Below, piece after piece: positions 7,391 to 15,664 of a stretch of 42,962 nucleotides of DNA. Source of the stretch: an uncultured Eggerthellaceae bacterium. GTDB taxonomy: Bacteria > Actinomycetota > Coriobacteriia > Coriobacteriales > Eggerthellaceae. Each line of letters starts with the position of its first letter. Position 1 is the stretch's first letter. The notes under the pieces were generated by a model. The model had not been told where the DNA came from. It did no database searches and saw nothing but the letters and a program-made list of their open reading frames with translations. A program made the position numbers and the translations under genes. Where the stretch lies: assembly GCA_949450265.1 (NCBI GenBank), contig CASTMW010000002.1:1-42962 (forward strand), read 5' to 3'.

Positions 7391-8707
7391 TCAGACCTGC
7401 CAGAACAGGCCCACCGTCTCCTGATGATAGGTCTGCGGGAACAGGTCAACGGGCGCAGCTTCGACCAGGCGGTAGCCTTTCGCTGCCAAGCGAGCCGCAT
7501 CGCGCGCGAAGGTCTGCGGGTCGCAGCTAACATAGGCCACGCGCTTCGGGCGCGCATCGGCCAGCGCCGCTACCACGCTCTTCTCAAGCCCGGCGCGGGG
7601 CGGGTCCACCACCACCGCATCCAAGGGCCCAAGCGTTGGCAGCACGCGCATGACGTCGTCGCCGATGATGTCCGCATCGCATCCATTGAACTCGGCGTTG
7701 CGGCGCAGATCGCGCACCGATGAGCCTTCCAGCTCCACCGCCATCACGTCAGCCCCCGCTTGGAACAAGGGCAGCGTGAATGTGCCCACGCCACAGTACA
7801 GGTCGGCCACCGCATCGCCCTCTTCGACGCGCAGGCCCGCCAGCACCAGATCGACCAGCTTCTCGGCTTGCGCAGTGTTCACCTGGAAGAACGACGGTGC
7901 GGATACCGCGAAGCTGGCGCCTGCCAGGTCCTCCTTCCAGAAGCCCTGCCCTTCCAGTGCTTCGACGCGCTTCACGCGCCGCGCAGCACCGGGCTCGGCG
8001 ATGACGCGCACCACGGATGTGGCCCGCACGGCATCCTGCAGGGTCTTCGCCACCGCCGTGCGCGGGAACGCCGATGGCGGGGTCCACAGCGCCACTTCCA
8101 CGCTCTTCGTACGCAAGCTGGCGCGCATGCCCACGCGATAGATGCCCAGATCGTCCGCGCCCTGCACATAGCGCAATGAGCCCGTGAGCGACTTGGGCAA
8201 ACGTTCGATCAGGCGATTGGCCAGCGGCGCCCTTTGCAGCGGGACCGCTTGGGCCGAACCGCTCTCGTGCATGCCCAAGCAGAACCGGCCCGCATCGTCG
8301 CGGAAGGCTGCCAGCTCTATCTTGTTGCGGTATCCCCATTCCCGCTTGCACGGGATGCAATCGGCAACGAGGCCTTCGACCTGAGCGCGCGCGATGCCGC
8401 CCGTGCGCACGAGCGCCTCGACCAGATTCTGCCGCTTCGCCGCGATCTGAGCTGCATAGGTCAGATGCGCCCACGGAGCACCGGGCATGCCACCGTTGCT
8501 GCTGTGCGCGCGACAGTTCCCCGGCTCCACCACGCCCACCAGCTCGGCTACAGCAAAGGAGGGCTTGTCCTGCACCACGCGCACTTCACACGCATCGCCC
8601 GGGGCCGCGCCTTCCACGAACACAGTCTTGCCGCTAGCAAGCCGCCCAACGGCCGCCGCACCGTAGCCCATGCGCTCTATGGTGATGATCTCGTTCATGG
8701 GGTCCAT
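7391..8707 (-). CDS. rlmD: 23S rRNA (uracil-5-)-methyltransferase, RlmD/RlmCD type
   Basis: A SAM-dependent RNA m5U methyltransferase of 438 aa. An N-terminal TRAM domain (about residues 1-60) is followed by the methyltransferase fold with DLYCGVGTFTLP, the VVVDPPRAGL loop and the nucleophile motif SCDPQTFARD. The start at 8707 is supported by GAGGTATC upstream. The usual [4Fe-4S] ligand motif C-x5-CGGC is degenerate: only the first Cys remains, with Asn and Met at the next two positions. The target could be U1939, U747 or both, since Gram-positive homologues vary. Confidence 0.88.
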   Translation of the reverse strand: MDPMNEIITIERMGYGAAAVGRLASGKTVFVEGAAPGDACEVRVVQDKPSFAVAELVGVVEPGNCRAHSSNGGMPGAPWAHLTYAAQIAAKRQNLVEALVRTGGIARAQVEGLVADCIPCKREWGYRNKIELAAFRDDAGRFCLGMHESGSAQAVPLQRAPLANRLIERLPKSLTGSLRYVQGADDLGIYRVGMRASLRTKSVEVALWTPPSAFPRTAVAKTLQDAVRATSVVRVIAEPGAARRVKRVEALEGQGFWKEDLAGASFAVSAPSFFQVNTAQAEKLVDLVLAGLRVEEGDAVADLYCGVGTFTLPLFQAGADVMAVELEGSSVRDLRRNAEFNGCDADIIGDDVMRVLPTLGPLDAVVVDPPRAGLEKSVVAALADARPKRVAYVSCDPQTFARDAARLAAKGYRLVEAAPVDLFPQTYHQETVGLFWQV

Positions 8708-8720
8708 GATACCTCGGTCC

Positions 8721-8749
8721 TTCAAGGAATGCGGCACATGGCGTATAAT
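8721..8749 (+). promoter_or_regulatory. Promoter of tRNA-Arg
   Basis: TTCAAG (8721-8726), a 17-bp spacer and a perfect TATAAT (8744-8749) lie 21 nt upstream of the tRNA 5' end. It overlaps the leader of the divergent rlmD gene. Confidence 0.65.
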
Positions 8750-8770
8750 CGGAAGCACAACGCATCATGT

Positions 8771-8846
8771 GCCCTTGTAGCTCAGTGGATAGAGCACTTG
8801 CCTCCGGAGCAAGGTGTCGCAGGTTCGACTCCTGTCAAGGGCACCA
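8771..8846 (+). tRNA. tRNA-Arg (anticodon CCG)
   Basis: The acceptor stem pairs GCCCTTG (8771-8777) with CAAGGGC (8836-8842). The anticodon arm is CTTGC-CTCCGGA-GCAAG, giving CCG, which reads CGG. The T arm is normal, the discriminator base is A and CCA is encoded. It reads in the opposite direction to rlmD. Confidence 0.96.
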
Positions 8847-8911
8847 TCTTCGCACCATCCCACACGATACAACATCCTAGCTGCATCCATTAAAGCACTG
8901 ATAAATGAGAA

Positions 8912-8940
8912 CAGGTCAGAGAGAAAAACCCTCTGACCTG
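8912..8940. terminator. Shared hairpin between two convergent tRNA genes
   Basis: A perfect 10-bp stem, CAGGTCAGAG with CTCTGACCTG, around a 9-nt loop. It lies between the 3' ends of tRNA-Arg and tRNA-Glu and is well placed as a bidirectional terminator. The tails are only moderately T-rich. Confidence 0.65.
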
Positions 8941-8949
8941 CTAAATCTT

Positions 8950-9025
8950 TGGTAGCCCCGACCGGATTTGAACCGGCGACCTCCGCCTTGAAAGGGCGGC
9001 GTCCTAACCGCTAGACGACGGGGCC
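8950..9025 (-). tRNA. tRNA-Glu (anticodon TTC)
   Basis: Read on the minus strand, the acceptor GGCCCCG pairs with CGGGGCT (G-U closing pair). The anticodon arm is CCGCC-CTTTCAA-GGCGG, giving TTC. The T arm is GCCGG-TTCAAAT-CCGGT, the discriminator is A and CCA is encoded. Confidence 0.96.
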
Positions 9026-9052
9026 ATGCCATGCCACAAGCGCAGCCTGTTC

Positions 9053-9081
9053 ATTATGCCAAAGCCATCCCTCCCCTGCAA
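9053..9081 (-). promoter_or_regulatory. Promoter of tRNA-Glu
   Basis: On the minus strand, TTGCAG (9081-9076), a 17-bp spacer and CATAAT (9058-9053) end about 27 nt before the tRNA 5' end. This is close to the sigma-70-type consensus. Confidence 0.7.
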
Positions 9082-9170
9082 GCACGAACCAGTGGGTACG
9101 GCCATAGATGCGATGCAGGAGGTCGATCAGCTCGTTTACGATCGATGCGACGCGCAAAGATCCGCGCACG

Positions 9171-11411
9171 CTATTCGAAGCGCTTGAGCAAAAGTGAGTT
9201 GCACACGACCGACACGCTGGAGAACGCCATGGCTGCACCCGCCAATGCCGGTGCCAGGATGCCCACCGCCGCCAGCGGGATCATGATGCAGTTGTAGATG
9301 AGCGCCCAGAACAGGTTCTGCTTGATCTTGCGCATGGTGCGCTTCGAGAGGCGCAGCGCGCTGATCAGATCGCTCAACCGATCGCGCATCAGCACCACCT
9401 GACCGGCGTCGATGGCGATGTCAGTGCCGCTGGCCATCACCACGCCCACGTCAGCTGCCGCAAGCGCCGGTGCATCGTTGATACCATCACCCACAAAAGC
9501 CGTCACGCCGCTTGCCTTCTTGCTCGCATCGGCACGCGCCGCCAGCACTCGCTCGCGCACTTCGCGCACTCGCTGCGCCTTGCCCTCGGGCTTCACCCCG
9601 GCGAATACGTGGTCGGCCGGGATGCCCGCCTCCTGCGCGACCGCCAAAGCTGGCGCCTCGGCATCGCCTGTGACCATGTAGCACGCCACATCGGAGCCCC
9701 GCAACTGCGCTACGGCCTCGGCCGCATCGGGCTTGACCTGATCGGCGAACGTGAAGCTGCCCTTGTCAGCGCCATCCACGATGACGCGCGCGCCCACGAA
9801 GACCTCATGCCCATCCACGCAGGCACGCACCCCTTCGCCCACGATGCTTTGGAACTCGCTCACATCAGCATCATCGAAGACCGCACCCTGGTCCTCGGCA
9901 TAGGCTCGCACCGCACGTGCCAACGGATGCTCGCTGCGCATCTCAGCTGCGGCGGCCAAGGCCAGCGCCTCCAAGGGCACATCGCACGCCACGACCGTGG
10001 GCATCCCGCGCGTCAGCGTGCCCGTCTTATCAAACACGGCGGCAGCCAGGCCGCAAAGCCGTTCGAGCACCTGTCCATCCTTGATGAGCACGCCCAGCTG
10101 CGCGCCGCGCCCCATGCCCACCATGAGCGCCGTGGGCGTTGCTAGCCCCAGCGCGCATGGGCAGGCCACCACGATCACCGCCACCGCAGGCAGCAGCGCC
10201 TGCTGCACGCGCGCCGCATCGCTTGCGGCCGGTATGGCGAAGAACCAGACGCAGAACACCACCACGGCGATCCCCAAGATGGCAGGCACGAACACCGCGG
10301 CGATGCGGTCGGCCAACCGCTGCACGGGCGCCTTGCTCCCCTGGGCATCCTCCACCGCACGCACGATGCGCGCTAGCGTGGTATCGGCGCCCACGCGACG
10401 AGCGCGCACCGTGACGGACCCAGTGCAGTTCACCGTGCCACCGGTCACCTCGTCGCCCGCCGCCTTCACCACGGGCAACGGTTCCCCGGTCAACATGCTC
10501 TCGTCGACCTCAGTGCTGCCCTCCATGACCACACCATCCACCGCCACGGCGTCCCCGGGACGCACGACCACCACATCGCCCACAGCCACCTGGGCCACCG
10601 GCACCTCCACCTGCGCTCCTCCGCGCACGACCACCGCGGTCGGTGGCGTCAGGTTCATCAGCGCTTCGATGGCCTGGTTGGTGGAGCCCTTCGCACGCGA
10701 CTCCAGCATCTTGCCCAGCAGCACGAACGTGATCAGCATGGCGCACGTTTCGTAATAGGGCATCCCTTCGTTGATCTCCATGGCGGTATGCCCGGTCCAG
10801 TCACCGGTGATGACGGGCAGGAACGTGATGTAGAGCGAGAAGAGGAACGCAATGGATGTGCCCAACGCCACGAGCACATCCATGTTGGCCGACCCGCTGC
10901 GCAGGCTTTGGAACGCACCCTTGTAGAAGCGCGCGCCACACCCGAACTGCACCGGAATGGTCAGCGCCAGCAGCACCAAGCTACCGCAGAACATGGCTTG
11001 AGCATGCGTGGGCGCGCTCACGAAGAGCCCTGCGATGGCGCTGCCCAACCCCATGTGCCACCCCGGCACCATGCCGAGGGCCACGATAAGGACGCACAGC
11101 ACCGCCGCACAGATGAAGACGTGTCTATCATGCCGTGCGCGCGCCGCCTCCTTCGCACGGCGCCCCTCATCCACCAGCGGCGCATCATCAGGGATCACCT
11201 CGGCCGTGAACGCCAGGTCATCGAAGACATGCAGCATGTCGTCGATACTGGCCACATCGGTATCGAATACCACTTGCCCAGTGTTGTTCGCCAGATTGAC
11301 CGCCACCTCCATCACGCCAGGCGTGGCTCGAAAATGCTTCTCTATATTGGCAGCGCAGTTTGCGCAGTGCATGCCGTCTATCGCCAGGCGCAGCGTCGTC
11401 TGTCGGCTCAT
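9171..11411 (-). CDS. copA: Copper-exporting P1B-type ATPase
   Basis: A 746-aa heavy-metal pump. The N-terminal metal-binding domain has GMHCANC (Cys16, Cys19). The transmembrane metal site is CPC (Cys417, Cys419). The phosphorylated aspartate is in DKTGTL (Asp461), followed by SEHPLA, TGDAEAPA and GDGINDAPAL. The CPC motif and the C-terminal AGAAMAFSSVSVVCNSL segment point to Cu(I) export. An AAGGGA site precedes the ATG. Palindromes in the 99-nt gap to nhaA may bind a copper regulator, but no regulator gene is present in the window. Confidence 0.95.
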   Translation of the reverse strand: MSRQTTLRLAIDGMHCANCAANIEKHFRATPGVMEVAVNLANNTGQVVFDTDVASIDDMLHVFDDLAFTAEVIPDDAPLVDEGRRAKEAARARHDRHVFICAAVLCVLIVALGMVPGWHMGLGSAIAGLFVSAPTHAQAMFCGSLVLLALTIPVQFGCGARFYKGAFQSLRSGSANMDVLVALGTSIAFLFSLYITFLPVITGDWTGHTAMEINEGMPYYETCAMLITFVLLGKMLESRAKGSTNQAIEALMNLTPPTAVVVRGGAQVEVPVAQVAVGDVVVVRPGDAVAVDGVVMEGSTEVDESMLTGEPLPVVKAAGDEVTGGTVNCTGSVTVRARRVGADTTLARIVRAVEDAQGSKAPVQRLADRIAAVFVPAILGIAVVVFCVWFFAIPAASDAARVQQALLPAVAVIVVACPCALGLATPTALMVGMGRGAQLGVLIKDGQVLERLCGLAAAVFDKTGTLTRGMPTVVACDVPLEALALAAAAEMRSEHPLARAVRAYAEDQGAVFDDADVSEFQSIVGEGVRACVDGHEVFVGARVIVDGADKGSFTFADQVKPDAAEAVAQLRGSDVACYMVTGDAEAPALAVAQEAGIPADHVFAGVKPEGKAQRVREVRERVLAARADASKKASGVTAFVGDGINDAPALAAADVGVVMASGTDIAIDAGQVVLMRDRLSDLISALRLSKRTMRKIKQNLFWALIYNCIMIPLAAVGILAPALAGAAMAFSSVSVVCNSLLLKRFE

Positions 11412-11434
11412 GTCATAATCCCTTCAACGTATGC

Positions 11435-11450
11435 ACATATATTCATATGT
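11435..11450 (-). promoter_or_regulatory. Palindrome upstream of copA, possible operator
   Basis: ACATAT-ATTC-ATATGT lies 24 nt before the copA start codon, in AT-rich sequence that could hold the promoter. A second palindrome, TTCTTC-TG-GAAGAA, is at 11452-11465. The spacing suggests repressor binding over the promoter; the binding protein is unknown. Confidence 0.4.
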
Positions 11451-11510
11451 TTTCTTCTGGAAGAAGATAGACCAAGCCATCCGTTTTGGCAAGGGCGCGA
11501 TGGTTGCGCG

Positions 11511-13040
11511 TCAGCCGCGATACTCTTCCTCGCGCCGCCGGGTCTTCGACGCCTGCAAGAAAAGGAACAGGAAGCCTACCACACCCGCCACCAGCGAGGC
11601 CAGCAAGATAGCCAGCTTCGCCTCAGCGATGAGCGCCGCATCCGCATACGCCAGATTCGCCACGAAGATAGCCATGGTGAAGCCAACGCCGCCCAGGATG
11701 GCCGCGCCCAACATGTGCATCCAGTTGACCTGATCGGGCAGCTTCGCGATGCGCAGCTTCACGCACAGGAAGCTGAACGCCATGATGCCCAACGGCTTGC
11801 CGATAACCAAGCCGAAGAACACGCCAGCGAACACATCCGAGGTCAGCACCCCGAGCAAGTCCCCGCTCGGTAAGGGCACGTCAGCATTCGTAAGCGCGAA
11901 CAGCGGCAGCACGGCGAAGTACACCCAGGGATGCAGGACCTGCTCAAGCCGCGTGACCGGCGGCAGCACGTCGCGCGAGACATTCGACAGGCTGTTCACT
12001 GTTCGCAGGTACTTCTTCTGGGCCACGATGGGCGTGTTCTCGTCATGGAACACGTTGGCCAACTTCACGCGATCGTTCGACCATTCGAGAAATGACTTCA
12101 TGTTCACACGGCTGCCCGACGGGATGACGAACGCTAGCAGCACGCCAGCGATGGTGGAATGCACACCCGACATGAAAACGCACCACCATAGCACGCAGCC
12201 CACCAGCATATAGGGCACAAGCGAGAACACATGCGCGCGGTTCATCACGATGAGCACCACATACACCACGCCAGCCACTGCAAGCCACCCCAGACTGGGC
12301 GCATTGCCGTAGAAGATGGCGATGACCAGAATGGCGATGATGTCGTCGGCCACCGCCAACGTGGAGAGGAACACGCGCAGGCCGCTGGGTACGCGACTGC
12401 CGAGCAGCGCTAGGATACCCAGCGCGAAGGCGATGTCGGTGGCCGTAGGCACACCCCAGCCGTTGAGGGTGGCCGCATCCCCCGAGTTCACGGATAGATA
12501 GATGATGATGGGCATGACCACGCCGCCTACCGCCCCCATGATAGGCAGCGCCGCTTGGCGAATGTTGGTCAGCTCGCCCACCGTCATCTCGTATTTGATC
12601 TCTAGGCCCACCAGCAAGAAGAACAGCGCCATGAACACATCGTTGATGATGTGAGCGAACGACAGGCCACCTGCCAGCGTCCCCACTTCCACATTCACGT
12701 AATTGTGATGCCAGAAATCGTAGAAGCCCTCATAGAGTCCCGTGTTCGCGATGACGAGCGCAACGATGGCCGCCAGCAGCATGACACCTGCCGCCCGCGT
12801 TGCCGAATGGGTGAAGCTCAACAGCTTGCGATAGCGACGGTTGTGACCCTGCACAGCATCGATGTAGATACCGTGCGGGTCGGGGTCGTCCGCGGTGGGC
12901 TGCACCAGCTTCGCCGCATCCGCGGGCTTGCCGAGCTGTCCAGCGCCTTCCTGCTGCGCCGGTGCGGTGGCGGTCTTCGCCGCATCCGCACTCGCGTTCG
13001 GACCCGTTCTCTGCTCGTTTGTCTCGTGATCGTCTGCCAT
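11511..13040 (-). CDS. nhaA: Na+/H+ antiporter NhaA
   Basis: A secondary transporter that exports Na+ in exchange for protons. The family signatures are VPTATDIAFALGILALLG and STLAVADDIIAIL, which holds the paired aspartates of the ion site. About eleven or twelve hydrophobic segments follow in the usual order, ending with GGVGFTMAIFVANLA. At 509 aa it is about 120 residues longer than the Escherichia coli protein. Most of the excess is a hydrophilic N-terminal tail of about 75 residues rich in Ala, Asp, Gln and Thr. The start at 13040 is supported by AAGAGG upstream. It is divergent from hpf. Confidence 0.93.
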   Translation of the reverse strand: MADDHETNEQRTGPNASADAAKTATAPAQQEGAGQLGKPADAAKLVQPTADDPDPHGIYIDAVQGHNRRYRKLLSFTHSATRAAGVMLLAAIVALVIANTGLYEGFYDFWHHNYVNVEVGTLAGGLSFAHIINDVFMALFFLLVGLEIKYEMTVGELTNIRQAALPIMGAVGGVVMPIIIYLSVNSGDAATLNGWGVPTATDIAFALGILALLGSRVPSGLRVFLSTLAVADDIIAILVIAIFYGNAPSLGWLAVAGVVYVVLIVMNRAHVFSLVPYMLVGCVLWWCVFMSGVHSTIAGVLLAFVIPSGSRVNMKSFLEWSNDRVKLANVFHDENTPIVAQKKYLRTVNSLSNVSRDVLPPVTRLEQVLHPWVYFAVLPLFALTNADVPLPSGDLLGVLTSDVFAGVFFGLVIGKPLGIMAFSFLCVKLRIAKLPDQVNWMHMLGAAILGGVGFTMAIFVANLAYADAALIAEAKLAILLASLVAGVVGFLFLFLQASKTRRREEEYRG

Positions 13041-13089
13041 GATGTGCCTCTTTTGCCTTGCCGCCTGCGCGGCGCGATGTCTCACAAGG

Positions 13090-13117
13090 ATTATAGAACA
13101 AGCACCACCCGCGCCAA
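13090..13117 (-). promoter_or_regulatory. Promoter of nhaA
   Basis: On the minus strand, TTGGCG (13117-13112), a 16-bp spacer and a perfect TATAAT (13095-13090) predict a leader of about 43 nt before the nhaA ATG at 13040. Confidence 0.6.
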
Positions 13118-13222
13118 GCCGTTCAGTCATCGGATTCGCTACGCTTTGGTGGCGGGGCCGCGCTTGTCCGCACATTGTCCTACCATGGGGACGTAGTATC
13201 CGAATCGAAGAAGAGGTGCACC

Positions 13223-13813
13223 ATGGATGTGACCGTTTCTGGGCGTAAGATGCCCGTGAGCGACTCCCTGAAAACGTACGCGACGGAGAAGATCGGCGGT
13301 GCGGTCGAACAGATGGACGTGCGCGCCACCGCCTGCGAAATCGTGCTGTATCGCGAGAAGAATCCCAGCATCGCCAATTCCGCGATCTGCGAGGTCACCG
13401 TCCTCATACCGAACTACGTCGCGCGCGCCCAGGTCCGCGAAGAGGACATGTTCGCCGCCATCGACGTAGCCGCTGCGAAGATCGCTCGTCAGCTGCGCAA
13501 GTTCAAGACCCGCGTGAAGGACAAGAGGCGCGAGAAGACCGAAGATATACTTGGTGCCGATAAGGCCGCGGCGAAGAAGGCCGTACCCGAGAGCGACCTT
13601 GACCTAGACAAGCTGATGGACGAGCTATCCGATGATGAGGTGGTGCGCCGCAAGGAGATCAAGCTCTCGCCCAAGACCGAGGACGAAGCACTCACCGAGA
13701 TGGACCTGCTGGGCCACGACTTCTATCTGTACACCGACCGCGATTCCGGCAACACGCATGTCCTGTATCGCCGTAAGGGCGGTGGCTACGGTCTGCTCAT
13801 GCCGAAAGAATAG
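13223..13813 (+). CDS. hpf: Ribosome hibernation promoting factor, long form
   Basis: A 196-aa protein with the N-terminal S30AE/YfiA-type ribosome-binding domain (about residues 1-105) and the C-terminal dimerisation domain (about 140-196, with TEMDLLGHDFYLY and a YRRKGGGYGLL ending). A charged linker joins them. Long HPF dimerises 70S ribosomes in stationary phase. The ATG at 13223 was chosen because AAGAGGTGCACC directly precedes it. Two TTGTCC copies spaced 11 bp apart (13164, 13175) lie in the promoter region. The 3' end overlaps folC by 17 nt in convergent orientation. Confidence 0.93.
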   Translation: MDVTVSGRKMPVSDSLKTYATEKIGGAVEQMDVRATACEIVLYREKNPSIANSAICEVTVLIPNYVARAQVREEDMFAAIDVAAAKIARQLRKFKTRVKDKRREKTEDILGADKAAAKKAVPESDLDLDKLMDELSDDEVVRRKEIKLSPKTEDEALTEMDLLGHDFYLYTDRDSGNTHVLYRRKGGGYGLLMPKE

Positions 13814-15104
13814 CGCGTCGCACGCTGGCCGCTGAATACAGCGAGCCGAACGCTACCACACAGCCGTCGCTGCGGGCCGCATCAAGGGCCTGCGCGGCGG
13901 CTGCTTGCGCATCAGGCGCAACGCACACCGGCACCCCTTCCGACGCCTGGCGTCGCATCGCCCGCGCCAGGTCCTCGGCGGCAAGCGCGCGCTTGTTGGC
14001 GGGCGCATACGCGGTGAAGGAGGCTGCGAAGGGCAGCACAGCCCCGATCATCCCTTCGAAATCCTTATCAGTCAACACGCCCATCACGATATGCGCGCGC
14101 AGGTCGGGCGCACCGAGCGCCTGCGCCGCTTCTGAAAACGATGCCGCCAGCGCTTCGGTCCCTTGTAGGTTATGCGCGCCATCCACGATGACCAACGGTG
14201 CGCGCAAGACCACCTCGAAGCGGGCGGGCATGAAGGCCGAGGCCACGCCTTCGCGGATGGCACGATCGCTGATGCTCCACCCCCAACGGCGCAGCGCGAA
14301 CGCCGCCTCGATGGCCACGCTGGCATTCTCTGCCTGGCAGCTTCCCAGCATGCGTGTGACATACGCCTGGTCCTTATAGGTGAACTTGCGCGCCAGCGCA
14401 TCCATATCAGGCAGCCAGCGCGCAAGGCGCGGGAAATCGGCTCGCGTCAGAGGGCAATCCCGTTCTTCGCACACATCTTCGATGACAGCCATGGCCTCGC
14501 GCGTCTGCGGCCAGCTAACCACGCGCACACCAGGCTTCACGATACCGGCCTTCTCGGCTGCAATCTCGCCCAGCGTATCCCCTAAAAACTCTGTATGGTC
14601 GAACCCGATGCGCGTGATGACGCAGACATCGGGGTGTATGACATTGGTAGCGTCCAGCCTGCCGCCCATGCCCGTTTCCAGTACGCAGATATCGCAGGCG
14701 CGTCGCGCGAAGAACAGCAGCGCCACCGCACATTGCGTCTCGAACGCGCTGGGCGTATCTCCTTCCTTGGCCTCCACCGTGCCCGCCGCACGCTGCACCT
14801 GCTCGGTGCATGCGATGAGGTCCTCCTTGCCGATGGGGTGGCCGTCCACCGTCATGGAATCTTGCAAGGTCTCGAAGGCGGGGCTGGCGAACACTCCGGT
14901 CCGCAGGCCCGCCGCGCGACAGATGGCCGCAAGATACGCGCTGGTGCTGCCCTTGCCGTTCGTGCCCGCCACATGCACGAAGCGCATGCCGTCCTGCGGA
15001 TCGCCCAACGCCCGCAGCAGCCCGCGCACCCGCGAAAGTCCTGGCTTGGTGGCTTGTTTGCTCGGGTCGGTCAGGAAAGCGATGGCACCTGCAAGCTCCA
15101 TCAT
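13797..15104 (-). CDS. folC: Bifunctional folylpolyglutamate / dihydrofolate synthase
   Basis: A Mur-ligase-like ATP-dependent enzyme of 435 aa that adds glutamate to folates and/or makes dihydrofolate. The P-loop HVAGTNGKGSTSAY lies at about residues 44-57. Further signatures are VLETGMGGRLDATN, RIGFDHTEFLGDTL and VDGAHNLQGTEAL. It is the last gene of alr-udg-folC, with its ATG overlapping the udg stop (ATGA). Polyglutamylated folates would serve the fhs-fchA-folD pathway in this window. Confidence 0.94.
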   Translation of the reverse strand: MMELAGAIAFLTDPSKQATKPGLSRVRGLLRALGDPQDGMRFVHVAGTNGKGSTSAYLAAICRAAGLRTGVFASPAFETLQDSMTVDGHPIGKEDLIACTEQVQRAAGTVEAKEGDTPSAFETQCAVALLFFARRACDICVLETGMGGRLDATNVIHPDVCVITRIGFDHTEFLGDTLGEIAAEKAGIVKPGVRVVSWPQTREAMAVIEDVCEERDCPLTRADFPRLARWLPDMDALARKFTYKDQAYVTRMLGSCQAENASVAIEAAFALRRWGWSISDRAIREGVASAFMPARFEVVLRAPLVIVDGAHNLQGTEALAASFSEAAQALGAPDLRAHIVMGVLTDKDFEGMIGAVLPFAASFTAYAPANKRALAAEDLARAMRRQASEGVPVCVAPDAQAAAAQALDAARSDGCVVAFGSLYSAASVRRAILSA

Positions 15105-15664
15105 GCGTCCTGCAGCATGCGTCCCAGCTTCGCGAAATCCTCTTCCAAGGCCTCGCGCTTGCGCACATCGTAGAGAGCGGCAGCCGGATGAAAGATGGGA
15201 AACACCTTGAAGCGACCGGCCTGATGCAGCTGACCATGCAACCGCGTGATGCCCCGATCGGTCTTCAGAATGAACTTCGTGGCAAAATTGCCCAACGTGA
15301 CGATGTATTCTGGGTCGATCGTGCGCGTCTGCTCCCGCAGGAATGGGGTGCAGGTCTGTATCTCTTCAGCTTGCGGGTCGCGATTGCCCGGCGGTCGGCA
15401 TTTCAGCACGTTGGCGATGAACACCTCATTGCGTGCCAGACCAGCGATGCCCAACAGCTCGTCCAGATACTTCCCCGCCGCACCCACGAACGGCACCCCT
15501 TGCAGATCCTCGTTCTTGCCCGGCGCCTCGCCGACGATCATCACCCGCGCATGCGGATCCCCGTCGCCGAACACGGTCTGCGTGCGGCCATCCGCCAGCG
15601 GACACGCGTGGCACGCTGCCACCTGCGCGCGCAGTTCATCTAAGGGTATCTGCGGTTTGCTCAT
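15101..15664 (-). CDS. udg: Uracil-DNA glycosylase, family 4 (iron-sulfur)
   Basis: Removes uracil from DNA in base-excision repair. The 187-aa protein has the family 4 active-site segment GEAPGKNEDLQGVPFVG (about residues 45-61) and a C-terminal FHPAA motif. Four cysteines with family spacing, Cys18, Cys21, Cys89 and Cys105, should ligate a [4Fe-4S] cluster. Both ends overlap neighbouring genes by ATGA, so it is translationally coupled to alr and folC. Confidence 0.93.
   Translation of the reverse strand: MSKPQIPLDELRAQVAACHACPLADGRTQTVFGDGDPHARVMIVGEAPGKNEDLQGVPFVGAAGKYLDELLGIAGLARNEVFIANVLKCRPPGNRDPQAEEIQTCTPFLREQTRTIDPEYIVTLGNFATKFILKTDRGITRLHGQLHQAGRFKVFPIFHPAAALYDVRKREALEEDFAKLGRMLQDA

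Noticed and set aside
8847..9060. Mobile-element attachment site at the tRNA pair
   Set aside because: No integrase, no direct repeat of a tRNA 3' end and no foreign genes are seen next to either tRNA.
9011..9238. 75-codon minus-strand frame downstream of copA
   Set aside because: It overlaps the tRNA-Glu 5' end, its promoter and the 3' end of copA in another frame. There is no start-site support. A middle part looks protein-like, but the conflict with the tRNA promoter makes it unlikely.
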